This document shows, piece after piece, positions 11,401 to 19,927 of a DNA stretch of 64,000 bases. This stretch comes from Pelobates cultripes (taxonomy: Eukaryota > Chordata > Amphibia > Anura > Pelobatidae): contig OW240917.1 of the NCBI GenBank assembly GCA_933207985.1, positions 119,848,754 through 119,912,753 of the forward strand. Reading direction: 5' to 3'. A program made the position numbers and the translations under genes. Under the pieces are notes generated by a model, which ran no database searches, was not told the DNA's origin, and was given only the letters and a program-made list of their open reading frames with translations. Numbering within the stretch: the stretch's first letter is position 1; each line of letters starts with the position of its first letter.

Positions 11401-11854
11401 ATGATTTTAACTGTCCCAATTCCCAGTCAAAAATAGGATTGTGAGAACACAACCATGGGTACCCTAACACGATATGAGAAGAGGGAGAGGTGATAACCTG
11501 AAACTGAATGGTCTCAAAGTGTAAAACCCCTGTGTACATGAATAATGGTACAGTTTCATGGGTAACGACTGGAGTTTTTAAAGGTCTACCATCTATGGCC
11601 TCAATGGCCAAGGGTATCTCCCTTTCTCTGACGAGAATGTTATTTTTCGTAACAAACTCAGAGTCAATGAAGTTCTCAGCAGCCCCAGAATCAACCAAGG
11701 CTAGTATGCATTCTGCTATACAACTCACCCCCGTATGAAGGGAAACAGGGAGAAGCAAACGATTAGGAGGCAATTTAGGAGACTTAGAGATCACACCCAA
11801 GGCCAGTCCCCTATAAGGTCTTAGGTGCGAGAGTTTTCCGGACGCAAAGGACAT
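8153..11854 (-). CDS. pol: Gypsy pol polyprotein (PR-RT-RH-IN-chromodomain)
   Basis: The frame is 1,233 codons from the first Met with no internal stop. Aspartic protease: LVDSGA (Asp 55). Reverse transcriptase: YLDD at 371-374. RNase H: acidic residues near 521 (EVDAS) and 591 (FTDH). Integrase zinc finger: His 706 and His 713, Cys 743 and Cys 746. Integrase catalytic core: Asp 776, Asp 836, Glu 872, with 35 residues between the last two. A chromodomain spans about 1063-1110 (YLVHWKGY), expected to steer integration to modified chromatin. Pol lies in the -1 frame relative to gag and overlaps its end, so it is probably made as a Gag-Pol fusion; the Met at 11854 is then not the true start. The last 100 or so codons run through the polypurine tract into the LTR. 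Confidence 0.95.
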   Translation of the reverse strand: MSFASGKLSHLRPYRGLALGVISKSPKLPPNRLLLPVSLHTGVSCIAECILALVDSGAAENFIDSEFVTKNNILVREREIPLAIEAIDGRPLKTPVVTHETVPLFMYTGVLHFETIQFQVITSPSSHIVLGYPWLCSHNPIFDWELGQLKSWGKTCHDSCMIKVTPLNTINVPTTPPLSTIIPPQYLFLKTVFDKREADKLPPHRSYDCAFDLLPGTIPPKGRVYPLSIQENRIMEEYVKESLEKGFIRRSSSPAGAGFFFVSKKEGDLRPCIDYRGLNKITIKNAYPIPLITELFDRLKHATVFTKLDLRGAYNLIRIKEGHEWKTAFNTRSGHYEYTVMPFGLCNAPAVFQEFINDVLRDFIHTFVIVYLDDILIYSTDLHTHHRHVTTVLKTLLNNGLYCKLEKCLFDQSEVQFLGYLISAKGFRMDPQKLSAVIEWPLPQGLKAIQRFLGFSNYYRRFIKGFSSIVAPITRMTKKGGNTRVWSPEALQAFDFLKTTFASAPILQHPIPSLPYILEVDASEIGVGAVLSQRESPEKPLHPCGFFSRQMSKAERNYDVGNRELLAIILALKEWRDLLEGTKDPILIFTDHKNLSYLGEAKRLSSRQARWSLFLSRFNYIITYRPGDRNIKADALSRKFETTDKQEVDVTPVIPPDRIIATTMLSISSSLLQTIQAKQSMAPSERPIDKLFVDIPERREILSLYHDTKTAGHPGINKTMSAVSRYFWWGSLRKDVTDYISACTTCACMKTSRRVPCGLLHPLPVPERPWSNLSMDFIVELPPSNGNTVILMIVDRFSKMAHFVSLSKLPTSKELALIFAREVFRLHGIPVSIVSDRGSQFISRFWKAFCSEMGISLSFSSAYHPQSNGAAERANQSLEQYLRCFVSHHQDNWSDLLPWAEFARNNATHDSSGKSPFYVVYGQHPVVLPAAFSSQGMPVLDEHLAGLRNTWEQVQRSLVDSAARQKAQADKHRRAAPTYVVGDRVLLSTRNIRLRVPSMKLAPRFIGPYRILHKVNPVSYALGLPRNLRIPNVFHTSLLKPYVRNRYTRHSLPPPPVSVEGHDEFEVSAVLDSRYLRGRLQYLVHWKGYGPEERSWISADAVHAPRLVRSYHSRFPARPGPTRPEGVSSGRGTVALLTFSRGRPRSSLQAARGHAAARAARGSSDGSTSKAGSDREKRSRVPPESKSAPRVSGALLKRQWEPKLSKGSHWPLSYHTPHTLTFWGCGYDRSQSH
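8457..8472 (-). promoter_or_regulatory. Polypurine tract (plus-strand primer)
   Basis: In element orientation the sequence next to the 3' LTR is CCTCAGGGAGGGGTAC, a purine-rich run in the position expected for the plus-strand primer. It is also read as protein (SSGRGT), because pol continues into the LTR. Confidence 0.75.
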
Positions 11855-12732
11855 TCCCTTACCATATGGTCTCGCCTACCACAGTATAGGCAGAGTCCAT
11901 TCCTTCTTCTAAGTAGTTTTTCAGTATCCGAGAGTTTGGCAACCCCTAATTGCATGGGTTCCTCCTCGGATACTTTAACACTCTCAGGTTTATCAACTCT
12001 GGGGTTAATAGATGTGACCAGACGTCTATTCTTGTTTTTGGTATAGAGCCTGTCGCGAATTCTATTATCTATATCAATGAGGTAGTCAATAAGATCCTCT
12101 AATGGAATAGGAAGCTCCCTTGCCGCTACCTCATCTAATATAGTGTCAGATAAACCTTCCATGAACGCAGTAGTTAACCCATTATTGGTCCAATCTACCT
12201 GTGAAGCAAGGGTACGAAACTGAATAGCATAATCCGCCACAGACCTAGACCCCTGTTTAATCCTCATTAATGCTCTTGCGGCATTCTTTGACCTCTTTGT
12301 TGTGTCAAAAGTTCTACGAAAAGCCGTAAGAAAACTATTGAAATAATGAACCATAGGTCCATTGGCCTCCCAAATAGGATTTGCCCACTCTAGTGCTTTG
12401 TCAGTAAGTTGATGCATCAAAAACCCCACTTTAGACCTATCAGTGGGAAAGGAATGAGGATACATCTCAAAGTGGAATTCTATTTGATTAATAAAACCTC
12501 TGCATGTCTTGGCTTCCCCTCCATACCTAGGAGGAGGTGTTAAATGGGGCGAAGCATTGGTTGAATTGGATACTTCGGGAGGATGAGGTGTAGGAGGGTT
12601 AGGTGCGGTTGCAGGAATGGTTCTAGATAAGAGCGTCTGGAGAGCCTGTGCTATCTGATCCATACGGTGATCCTGCTCTACAAACCTTGCCTCGTGAGAA
12701 GCCATTTGCTGAGCCAAATCTGCGGTGTCCAT
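11821..12732 (-). CDS. gag: Gypsy Gag with CCHC zinc knuckle
   Basis: 303-codon open frame whose ATG lies only 13 nt inside the 5' LTR. Gag forms the virus-like particle and packages the element RNA. The middle part (RGFINQIEFHFEMYP and following) resembles the capsid domain of sushi-type retrotransposons. A single zinc knuckle with spacing CX2CX4HX4C lies at about residues 281-294 (CLYCGRRDHMVREC). The protein ends seven residues later (PENSRT). The first 30 or so residues may form a coiled coil (MDTADLAQQMASHEARF). Confidence 0.93.
   Translation of the reverse strand: MDTADLAQQMASHEARFVEQDHRMDQIAQALQTLLSRTIPATAPNPPTPHPPEVSNSTNASPHLTPPPRYGGEAKTCRGFINQIEFHFEMYPHSFPTDRSKVGFLMHQLTDKALEWANPIWEANGPMVHYFNSFLTAFRRTFDTTKRSKNAARALMRIKQGSRSVADYAIQFRTLASQVDWTNNGLTTAFMEGLSDTILDEVAARELPIPLEDLIDYLIDIDNRIRDRLYTKNKNRRLVTSINPRVDKPESVKVSEEEPMQLGVAKLSDTEKLLRRRNGLCLYCGRRDHMVRECPLRPENSRT
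11833..11839 (-). promoter_or_regulatory. Candidate -1 frameshift site between gag and pol
   Basis: In gag sense the heptamer is GGAAAAC, read CCG GAA AAC in the gag frame. A -1 slip gives GGA AAA CTC, which is pol (GKLSHL). It lies within the 11821-11878 window where both frames are open and is the only slippery-looking run there. It differs from the GGGAAAC heptamer that I recall for sushi/Peg10-type elements. Confidence 0.55.
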
Positions 12733-12733
12733 G

Positions 12734-12743
12734 GCCCTATCGT
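12734..12743 (-). promoter_or_regulatory. Primer-binding site, self-priming type
   Basis: In element sense the bases starting two nucleotides inside the 5' LTR read ACGATAGGGC. They are the perfect 10-base complement of GCCCTATCGT in the LTR at 13060-13069. No TGG-type tRNA-complementary site is present before the gag ATG. This matches the Tf1/sushi mode, in which the 5' end of the transcript primes its own first strand. Confidence 0.75.
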
Positions 12744-13059
12744 AATGTAACGAGAATATACCCCAACACGTAGGATTCAGCTAAACAGAAGACAACACAG
12801 AGGAGAGATACGTCTACCGGACCTTAGAATGGCCAGACTCGACGTATATGAGAGGAGACAGAGTCAGGAACGATCCGAAATCAAGGGCACAGAGAGACAG
12901 CGTAAACTAGGACAAGCCGGGGTCTGGTACACAGTAAACAACAAGCCGACAACCAGAACAGAAGGATAAAGAGAAAACGTAGTCAGAAACAAAGCCAAGG
13001 TCAATACGGAGAAACACAACTGAACACAACAAGCGCTAAAGGGAACTGATACAGAAACC

Positions 13060-13069
13060 ACGATAGGGC
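13060..13069 (-). promoter_or_regulatory. Predicted transcript 5' end / self-primer
   Basis: GCCCTATCGT in element sense, exactly complementary to the site at 12734-12743. It begins 30 nt downstream of the first T of the TATA box, where transcription would be expected to start. The transcript start is inferred. Confidence 0.65.
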
Positions 13070-13091
13070 AGGGAGTAGAGGGAGAGGTAAG

Positions 13092-13099
13092 TTTAAATA
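13092..13099 (-). promoter_or_regulatory. TATA box of gypsy LTR promoter
   Basis: TATTTAAA in element sense, 30 nt upstream of the predicted transcript start. The same motif lies at 8136-8143 in the other LTR. Confidence 0.65.
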
Positions 13100-13412
13100 G
13101 CTTCAAAACTAATGTGATTGGCTCCTGTCATATCCACACCCCCAAAAGGTAAGTGTATGGGGAGTGTGGTATGACAGGGGCCAATGGGAGCCTTTTGACA
13201 ATTTAGGCTCCCACTGTCTCTTTAAGAGCGCGCCCGAGACTCGCGGCGCGCTCTTAGATTCAGGCGGGACACGTGACCGCTTCTCGCGGTCACTGCCCGC
13301 CTTGCTAGTGGAGCCGTCGGATGAGCCGCGCGCGGCTCGTGCAGCAGCATGACCGCGCGCGGCTTGAAGAGAGGACCGTGGCCGGCCCCTGGAGAAGGTG
13401 AGTAACGCTACA

Positions 13413-13417
13413 GTCAC
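13413..13417. repeat. Target-site duplication of gypsy element (right)
   Basis: GTCAC, identical to 7785-7789. Confidence 0.95.
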
Positions 13418-14065
13418 CCTCTCCAGCTACAACACCCCTGCTCAAGCGGGGCATCGGCTGAAATGACCACACCATCGAGGCACCAGCCCCACACCGCGAG
13501 CTGCAGGCCGGTCAGAAGATTGGCGCACAGACCCCACATACTCGCACGCTGGGACTCTCTCATACAGATACCGTAGATCGGGTATTGCCTGAAACGCACC
13601 CCTAACATGACTTTGAGCAGCATCTTATAATGTATAACTTGTAATGCTCATTTTTTGTTTCACCGGTTCTAAATTAGCCTGCTTCTCCCATTGTTCTAAC
13701 CTGCCAGAACTATATTCTAGATGTCACTTCCTAACTTAATGCTTGTAGCCTACTAAATACTCTAGCATAGTGGCTATAAAGCACAGCATAGAGCAAACGT
13801 GATCTCTATTTGTTTTAATGTGAAATAATCTGCTGCGAAGTTACCGAGAAGCACTAAAAGATTATCCATACCAAATGCGCAACATGACGGTTATGCTACA
13901 GTTATTATATGAAAAAAAAAATTGTGCTGATTAACCCATTGCTCCTACTGTTACACATGAAAATACGCTCGAGGACTGCTATTGGGGCACCACGAGCTTG
14001 TCTGTCATTATTTCATTGCACAATAAAAAATAAAGAATGAAATTTTTTTTTTTTTTAAATAGGAG

Positions 14066-15099
14066 AGCATTTTGCCGGCTAAGCAGCCATCCTATTTATC
14101 TAGATTGGTAACAGCTTCCCGCCATCCCTCCCTTGTGGTTGTTTGTTGGTTGTTTCTTGTTTGTTTTGTCACAACATGGCGGTAATGGCCCTTGCCAACC
14201 GAGGGTTGGACCAGCGGTCCGTGAACAAGGGGGGAGAATAGTTACCCAAGTGATTGTGTTAGGATGGCAAGGTAGTACTCAGTGACATGGTTCACAGAGA
14301 AAGTTATATTATGGTAATATGTTATGAAAGTTGATGTTAAAGATATATATTATATAATAAAACTGTGGCCTATTTGTCACCAAGTAAGTCTGTGGTTATT
14401 TTGGATAAGTAAAAGGATGGAGGTGATGGGGAATAGTTAATGTAGTTCCCCTTTTGGTCTGCCCATACACAATACCATCTAACCTACGCTCATGTAATCT
14501 CACTGCAAAACAAGGTAGTATTATGAATTATGCAGTGTTTTCTAGGATCTTTTCCTGGCCAACGCGATAGGTATGTCTCGAATAGTGGGGTCTGCGGTAG
14601 GCAATATATCGTGGACAGATCATCATGGGCGTAGGAACCCAAACAAATCTGGGGGGGGGGATATCATTTTTACTCGCCAGGTATATTTTTATTCCGTAAA
14701 CTAGGAGTTGTTTATCCCATTGTACAGTGCTACGGAATTTGCTGGTGGTATATAAATGATAAAATAATAACATTGAAGGGTCACTACAGGGAAGGGGATT
14801 TACTTACCCAGATACAGCACCGGGATCCTCCTGATGCCGCGCCCCCTATTTCGTCAAAATTACAAAATAGGAGGGTGCGAGCAGGGAGCAATAAAAAATT
14901 CTATTCTATTTAAAAAATATGCACATTCCTAGCTTAATTTTTAGCACGACATTTGACACAAACATTTTGTACTTTGCAGATTACTTTTTATATTTTTTTA
15001 TACATACACAGATTGTGTACTACTGCCCCTGACCACATTTCCTAACTGCCATTCAGTGACACTTTCAGAAGTGCATTCCATACATTTTACTACCCGTCT
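14066..15099. other. Intergenic with an L2-type 3' tail
   Basis: The segment 14721-14770 (ACAGTGCTACGGAATTTG, then TATATAAATGATAAAATAATAA) matches the 3' tail of the L2 copy at 23484-23550, so it is a 5'-truncated LINE or SINE end. From 14778 a GGGTCACTACAGGG motif looks like a decayed TTAA-element end. The rest is unrecognised. Confidence 0.5.
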
Positions 15100-15109
15100 C
15101 TACCCCTTC

Positions 15110-15640
15110 AATTTATATTAGAACCCCACCTACCCCTTCCATGAATATTAGAACCACCCCTACCCCTTCCATGAATATTAGAACCACCCCTACCCTTTCC
15201 ATGCACATAAGAACCTCACCTACCCCCTCCATGCATATTAGTACCCCCCTAACCCCTTCCATGCATATTAAAACCCACCCTACCCCTTCCATTCATATTA
15301 GTACTCCCCTAACCCCTTCTAATTATTTTTCTACCTTCCCCCTCCTCCCATCCATATTAGTAGCCCCCCTAAACCCTTCCAATTATTTTTCTACCTACCC
15401 CTCTCCCCCATCCATATTAGTAGCCCTCCTAACCCCTTCCAATTCTTTTTTTACCTCCTCCCAACCATATTAGAAGCCCCCCTAAAACATTCCAATTATT
15501 TTTCTACCTTCCCCCTCCTCCCATCCATATAAGTAGACCCCCTAACCCCTTCAAAATATTTTTCTTCCTCCCATCCATATTAGAAGCCCCCCTAACCACT
15601 TACATTCATTTTTCTACCTCCCCCCTCGCCCCTTCTTTAA
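15110..15640. repeat. Minisatellite, about 30-60-bp unit
   Basis: Tandem copies built on TACCCCTTCCATGAATATTA with an AGAACC or GTACCC link. Later units are longer and contain CCAATTATTTTTCTACC. The open frame at 15141-15473 is only this repeat read through. Confidence 0.9.
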
Positions 15641-15946
15641 CCCTTCCATTAATTAACAGTAAAAATGCTCAGGCAGCTTTTTTTTTTTCTTTTCAGAGGT
15701 GACCAGCTCTGTTCTCCCCACTACAAACTGTTATTTTTAACCTGACATAGCAGGGGGACCTCTGGACGTCTGACGGGCGCAGTGTCAGACTGGGCGCCGG
15801 GTAGTCACGTGACACCCGGCGCTCCTGCGCGGAGGGGGAAGTGCTCCCCTTCCCAGTCTGCAGTGCGTGCGGTTCCCTGATGGAGCCACCCGCGGACGGC
15901 GGAGCTGGGGGGAATTTCTTTATAACCTGCCCCCCCGCATAATTTG
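15641..15946. other. GC-rich unassigned segment
   Basis: Contains a GC-rich stretch with an inverted GGGCGCCGGGTAGTCACGTG / CACGTGACACCCGGCGC pair near 15790-15825 and ends in a GATG microsatellite at 15946-15959. No coding content recognised. Confidence 0.5.
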
Positions 15947-18011
15947 ATGGATGGATGGATTCGACGGGACATACTACAAGACCTTTAGAGAGGAACTCAC
16001 ACCCCAACTGGTGAAACTTTTCGACCACCTGAGACAGGGAGGAGACCTAGACCCTGACATGGCACTTGCCACTATTGTGCTGTTTCCCAAACCAGAAAAG
16101 GATCCACTCCAACCGGAAAATTACAGGCCTATATCGTTAATTAATCATGACCTAAAGATCTTGGCGAGAATACAAGTGGATAGATTGAACCCGATATTGA
16201 ACTCGCTCATACATGCAGACCAGGTCGGGTTCATCCAAGGTAGGCAATTGTTCGAGAACACCAGGAGAAATATCGACTTGATATGGAAACAAGTGGCCAC
16301 CAGAACACCTTTTCTGGTAGTCTCTATTGACGCAGAGAAGGCCTTCGATAGGGTCAAGTGACAATTCCTGTTCTCGGTGAGGAGACACAGGGGTTTTCCA
16401 GAGGAATACATAACGATTACAAGAGCAATGTACCACAACATATGGACCCAAGTTCAGATAACGGGGGGCCCACTGAAGCCATTTAGGCTATATAACAGAA
16501 CCAGAAAGATGTGTCCACTTTCCCCCCTCCATTTCGTGTTGGCAATGAAACCCTTGCTAAGAGCGATTCGTCAGCACCCGAATATCAGAGGAGTAGGTGA
16601 TACAGAGTTCACAGTCTCGGCCTATCCGGACGACGTCCTCCTGACCATTACGAACCCGATCGAATCGATGTCAGCACTACAGGACGTAATAAACGAATAC
16701 GGGGAAGTGTCCGGATACAAAGCAAATATACAGAAATCCAGCGCTATGCCAGTCGATTTAACGGCGGCTGACGCGGCCCAGATAAGGGACACCTATAAAA
16801 TCCGGATGGAAACGGACTCCTTAAAATATTTAGCTATCCATATAACAGCAGATCCGGGACGACTATATGCTGCCAACTACAGTCCCATGCTTAGGGCTCT
16901 GATAGGAGATCTAGAAAAGTGGACGGACAAACCTATATCTTGGATAGGACGGATCAACTCCGTAAAAATGAACATCATCCCCCACATTCTATTTCTATTT
17001 CAAGCCTTACCCATACGCGTCACAAAAACGCAACTGGTGCCACTACAAAGATTGATAGGGAATTTTATCTGGCAGAATAAGAGACACAGAATCGCCAGAC
17101 AAGTTCTGTATAGACGTAAGGACAGAGGGGGATTAGGATTGCCAATCCTTTATTTTTACTATCTGGCAGCCCAACTGACTCAGGTGGCCATGTGGCACTC
17201 CCTGCCGGAAGTACGGAGGTGGGTGGAAATTGAGGCCATGATGGTGGGTCTGGATGTCCCCTAGTTTACGATGTGGGTCCCTAAGGAACATAGACCCATG
17301 ATAAGGGCAACATGCCCGGCCATACTCAATTCGCTCCAGATATGGGATGCAAACAACACCAAATATGGGCTGGCGTTGTCCCCCTCCCCTATGGCTCCAA
17401 TACTCAGAAACCGAGAATTTCAACCTGGAATGACCCCCAGAGAATTTAGAAACATAGAAAGAACCAGGCTACAACGGATCCACCAATTATATCGAAACTG
17501 AGATTTTGTCCAATTTGAAGAACTCCAAGGGACTCACTTAACCCCTGCAGATTTTTTTTTAGATATGTCCAGATACGAGATTTCGCTAGAAGACCCCCAT
17601 ATTAGAACTGCAGCCCAAGGTAAGCTATCTTTTTACGAGAGATTATGCTTGGATGGAGCCGCACCCAAGGGCATGATCACTCTTGCTCATCTTAGTACTG
17701 AAAATAAAGAATAGGGTAGACTACCATACACCTATCAATGGGAGGCAGACCTGGGGGAGGTACTGGAAGGAATTGAGTGGCAGGAGATATGGGAAGTGAA
17801 CAAAAATACTTCCATATGTGTCACGCTCCAGGAGCAGGCATGGAAAACCATGCTCAGATGGTATACTACTCCAGTAAAGCTATATAAAATGCACAAAATG
17901 GACATGGATGATTGTTGGAGAGGCTGCGGAACAAGAGGTACGTATATTCATATGTGGTGGAAATGCCCGAGGATATGCAGTTTCTGGAAGTCAGTAGAGG
18001 ACTTACTGAAA

Positions 18012-18016
18012 CAGAC
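18012..18016. repeat. TSD of solo LTR A (left)
   Basis: CAGAC, repeated at 18809-18813 directly after the LTR. Confidence 0.9.
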
Positions 18017-18808
18017 TGTAACGGAACCGCTGGCACCCGACCAGGTACCTTCCGTTGATGGATGCTCCTAGTGCTTTCCGAGGACTCCAAGCACTCCGCC
18101 AGACACCATAACCACTGTAGACTCCCACGAACCGCCGCAGCTTGGTTGGGGTCTCGCCGTCTCCACCTACTCTGGACCCAAGACCAGGGTCCAGCTTCCA
18201 GCTTCTTTCTCCAATCCCCCAAACATGAGCCGAAACTTCATGAAGGTACAAGATGATCTCTTTGTGACCATCTGCAAGCATGGCTTTAGTGTGGTAAGCC
18301 AATTACCTCCAGCATACAGAAAATGGCTCTATTCACAACAACAGTAAAAACACATAAAAATACATAATTCCTGTTATACTTAACAGAACCCCCACATTCA
18401 ACCTATACCCAGATAGCTTGGATCTGAGCGCTCACTATATCAGAACAGTGCTCCGATACCACAACCACAGTCAAATCGCCATGGGGTTAAAACACAGCAA
18501 GAGCTGATGAGAGACCGAGGAGGGGCAAAACCGCAAGTTCCAACTGGTCTGGCAGTGTGCCTGGGACAACGCCCTGCTGGAACAATAGACAGGAAACGGG
18601 GGAGGGGAAGAAACACATCTTCCCATGGATTCAAATGGGCAGAAACAGTCTTTTAGAAGCCAATAAGCCCCAAATAGTCTTTTTAAATGGCAATACACCC
18701 CAGTGCCATAGTCATGAGGGAGGAGGCTGGCAATCAGGCTCCTCCCACAGCCAGGGGCAAAGGCAGTTGGTCATATAAAAATCCATTGACAAAAGGCATT
18801 TTGTCACA
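18017..18808 (-). mobile_element. Solo LTR A (792 bp)
   Basis: Starts TGTAACGG and ends TTGTCACA on the plus strand, with a perfect 5-bp target duplication CAGAC. It shares long blocks in opposite orientation with solo LTR B (37712-38923), including the GGATCTGAGCGCT region and GTACCTTCCGTTGATGGA near 18045, so it lies on the minus strand. It is probably the product of LTR-LTR recombination of a gypsy-type or ERV-type element; no internal sequence remains. Confidence 0.9.
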
Positions 18809-19440
18809 CAGACGTTCAAAAGACCCCTAGTAATGGACCTGTGGATATATTTGCTAAACAGATCAATTGATGGGTGGACAAAAAGAGAGCAGAAACTGGT
18901 ACATAAGATAGCTCTAAGTGCGCGCAGAGCATTAGCAACTGCATGGCTCTCACCTGAGGGCCCAGAGTTTCAGGGGATGATATCCACGATAAGAGAATGT
19001 AGAATCATGGACGACCTGACAGCAAGAGTGAAGGGGACCACAGCGACATTCCAGAGACTTTGGGAACCATGGGACAACAGTATAGAGGGATCAAGTGGAG
19101 ACTGACAGGGATCAGAAAGTGATTTGGACTTGGACTGGCCACGGAGATTCTCCTTAGCGAAGTAGAACTGGAGGTCCCTCGGCCCTCCCCCCTCCCCGCG
19201 CCCTCCTCCCCCCCTCTCTTTTTCACGTCCTCCTCTTTCTTCCCTACATTTCTTCCTGATTTTTCTCCTTCTCGTTCCTCTCATCTCTTCTAATTCCATG
19301 TTTCCTTCTATCTTTTTATTTCTTTGCCCCAAGTTTATCAGGGGTTTGACTTTTTTCTTCTCCCAGGCATGATTAACCCGTTGGAGGAGCAAGGATGCTT
19401 AAAAGCAAGTTTAGTCATCAATAGATAGGGCTCCTTAGTT

Positions 19441-19927
19441 TTAACAAATAGCCTGAATATAAAAGTGAAAAACCCTCGGTAGGAGGCATGCCCCAATATA
19501 TTGGCTTCTGCGCAAGCCCAAAAGTCTGTATACACTTGCCATGCCTATCGAGTGAAAAAAAAATGATTTATGCAGTGTTGAGTTTGAAGAATAAATTTTG
19601 ATGTTTTTTCTTTGCTTTTTCAAAATTCCTTTTTGACACACCAGGTAAGATTTGAAGGACCACTAAAGGCATCTCAATGAAGTCTTCTGGGTTCAGTTGC
19701 CCTCTAATTTTTGTCCAAATACACACTTTTTAGTAGATATACCCACAGTGAAAACATATATTCAATCATGCATTATGTTTCATCATTGGTATGGTATAAT
19801 GTCATCTAAGAAAATGGCAAAGCACTCAGTAATGCCAAATGCCACCAAGTGGTTGAAAAGGTTAATGCTGTGGAACAATTTTGGAAGATAACATCAATGA
19901 TGTGTTGTTTAAAAATGACTGTATAAG
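19441..19927. other. Intergenic, nothing recognised
   Basis: AT-rich sequence without a convincing gene or repeat. Confidence 0.5.

Larger units (their letters stand above)
7790..13412 (-). mobile_element. Complete Ty3/gypsy chromovirus (sushi/Tf1-like)
   Basis: This is a full-length LTR retrotransposon of 5,623 bp on the minus strand, with 667-bp LTRs starting TGTAACG and ending GCTACA, and a 5-bp target duplication GTCAC. By eye the two LTRs differ at only four positions (near 7817/12773, 7875/12831, 8043/12999 and 8422/13378), about 0.6 percent, so insertion was recent. Gag and pol are open. The polymerase order is protease, reverse transcriptase, RNase H, integrase, chromodomain, which defines a chromovirus. 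I see no envelope gene. It sits inside the L1-like retroposon 6931-14056. Confidence 0.95.
12746..13412 (-). repeat. 5' LTR of gypsy element
   Basis: 667 bp, starting TGTAACG and ending CGCTACA. In element sense it holds the promoter (TATA at 13092-13099) and the predicted transcript start near 13069. Confidence 0.95.
6931..14056 (+). mobile_element. Non-autonomous L1-like retroposon split by a gypsy element
   Basis: A 9-bp direct repeat AAATAGGAG lies at 6922-6930 and 14057-14065, bracketing a GC-rich start (GGGGGCGGGGCTAAGC) and an L1-like 3' end with CACAATAAAAAATAAAG near 14020, followed by a T run. Removing the gypsy element leaves about 1.5 kb (6931-7789 plus 13418-14056). The 5' part resembles the GC-rich leader of an L1-type LINE; I find no reverse transcriptase, so it was probably moved in trans. 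The small open frame at 7447-7794 (115 aa, Arg/Pro-rich) matches nothing I know. Confidence 0.6.
15947..19105 (+). pseudogene. L1-type ORF2 (reverse transcriptase) remnant
   Basis: Reverse transcriptase of an L1-type LINE. Recognisable blocks are NYRPISLINHDLKILARI, DQVGFIQGR, SIDAEKAFDRV and the active-site block AYPDDVLL, where the usual YADD or FADD has become YPDD. The C-terminal Cys-rich block follows (CWRGCGTRGTYIHMWWKCP, about 17911-17967). Stops lie at 16359, 17262, 17499 and 17712, yet all pieces stay in one frame. The frame after the solo LTR fits once the 797 bp of insert plus TSD are removed. The copy therefore decayed by point mutation, not by indels. Confidence 0.9.
15947..19440 (+). 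mobile_element. L1/Tx1-type LINE, 5'-truncated, split by a solo LTR
   Basis: The copy begins inside the reverse transcriptase and runs to a pyrimidine-rich 3' region (about 19106-19440). The 5' endonuclease and ORF1 are missing, as expected for 5' truncation during target-primed insertion. The solo LTR at 18017-18808 interrupts the C-terminal region. Confidence 0.9.

Noticed and set aside
12733..12745. tRNA primer-binding site after the gypsy 5' LTR
   Set aside because: No TGG-starting 12-18 nt stretch lies before the gag ATG; the self-complementary site explains the leader better.
15141..15473. 110-codon open frame with regular repeats
   Set aside because: It is the minisatellite at 15110-15640 read in one frame.
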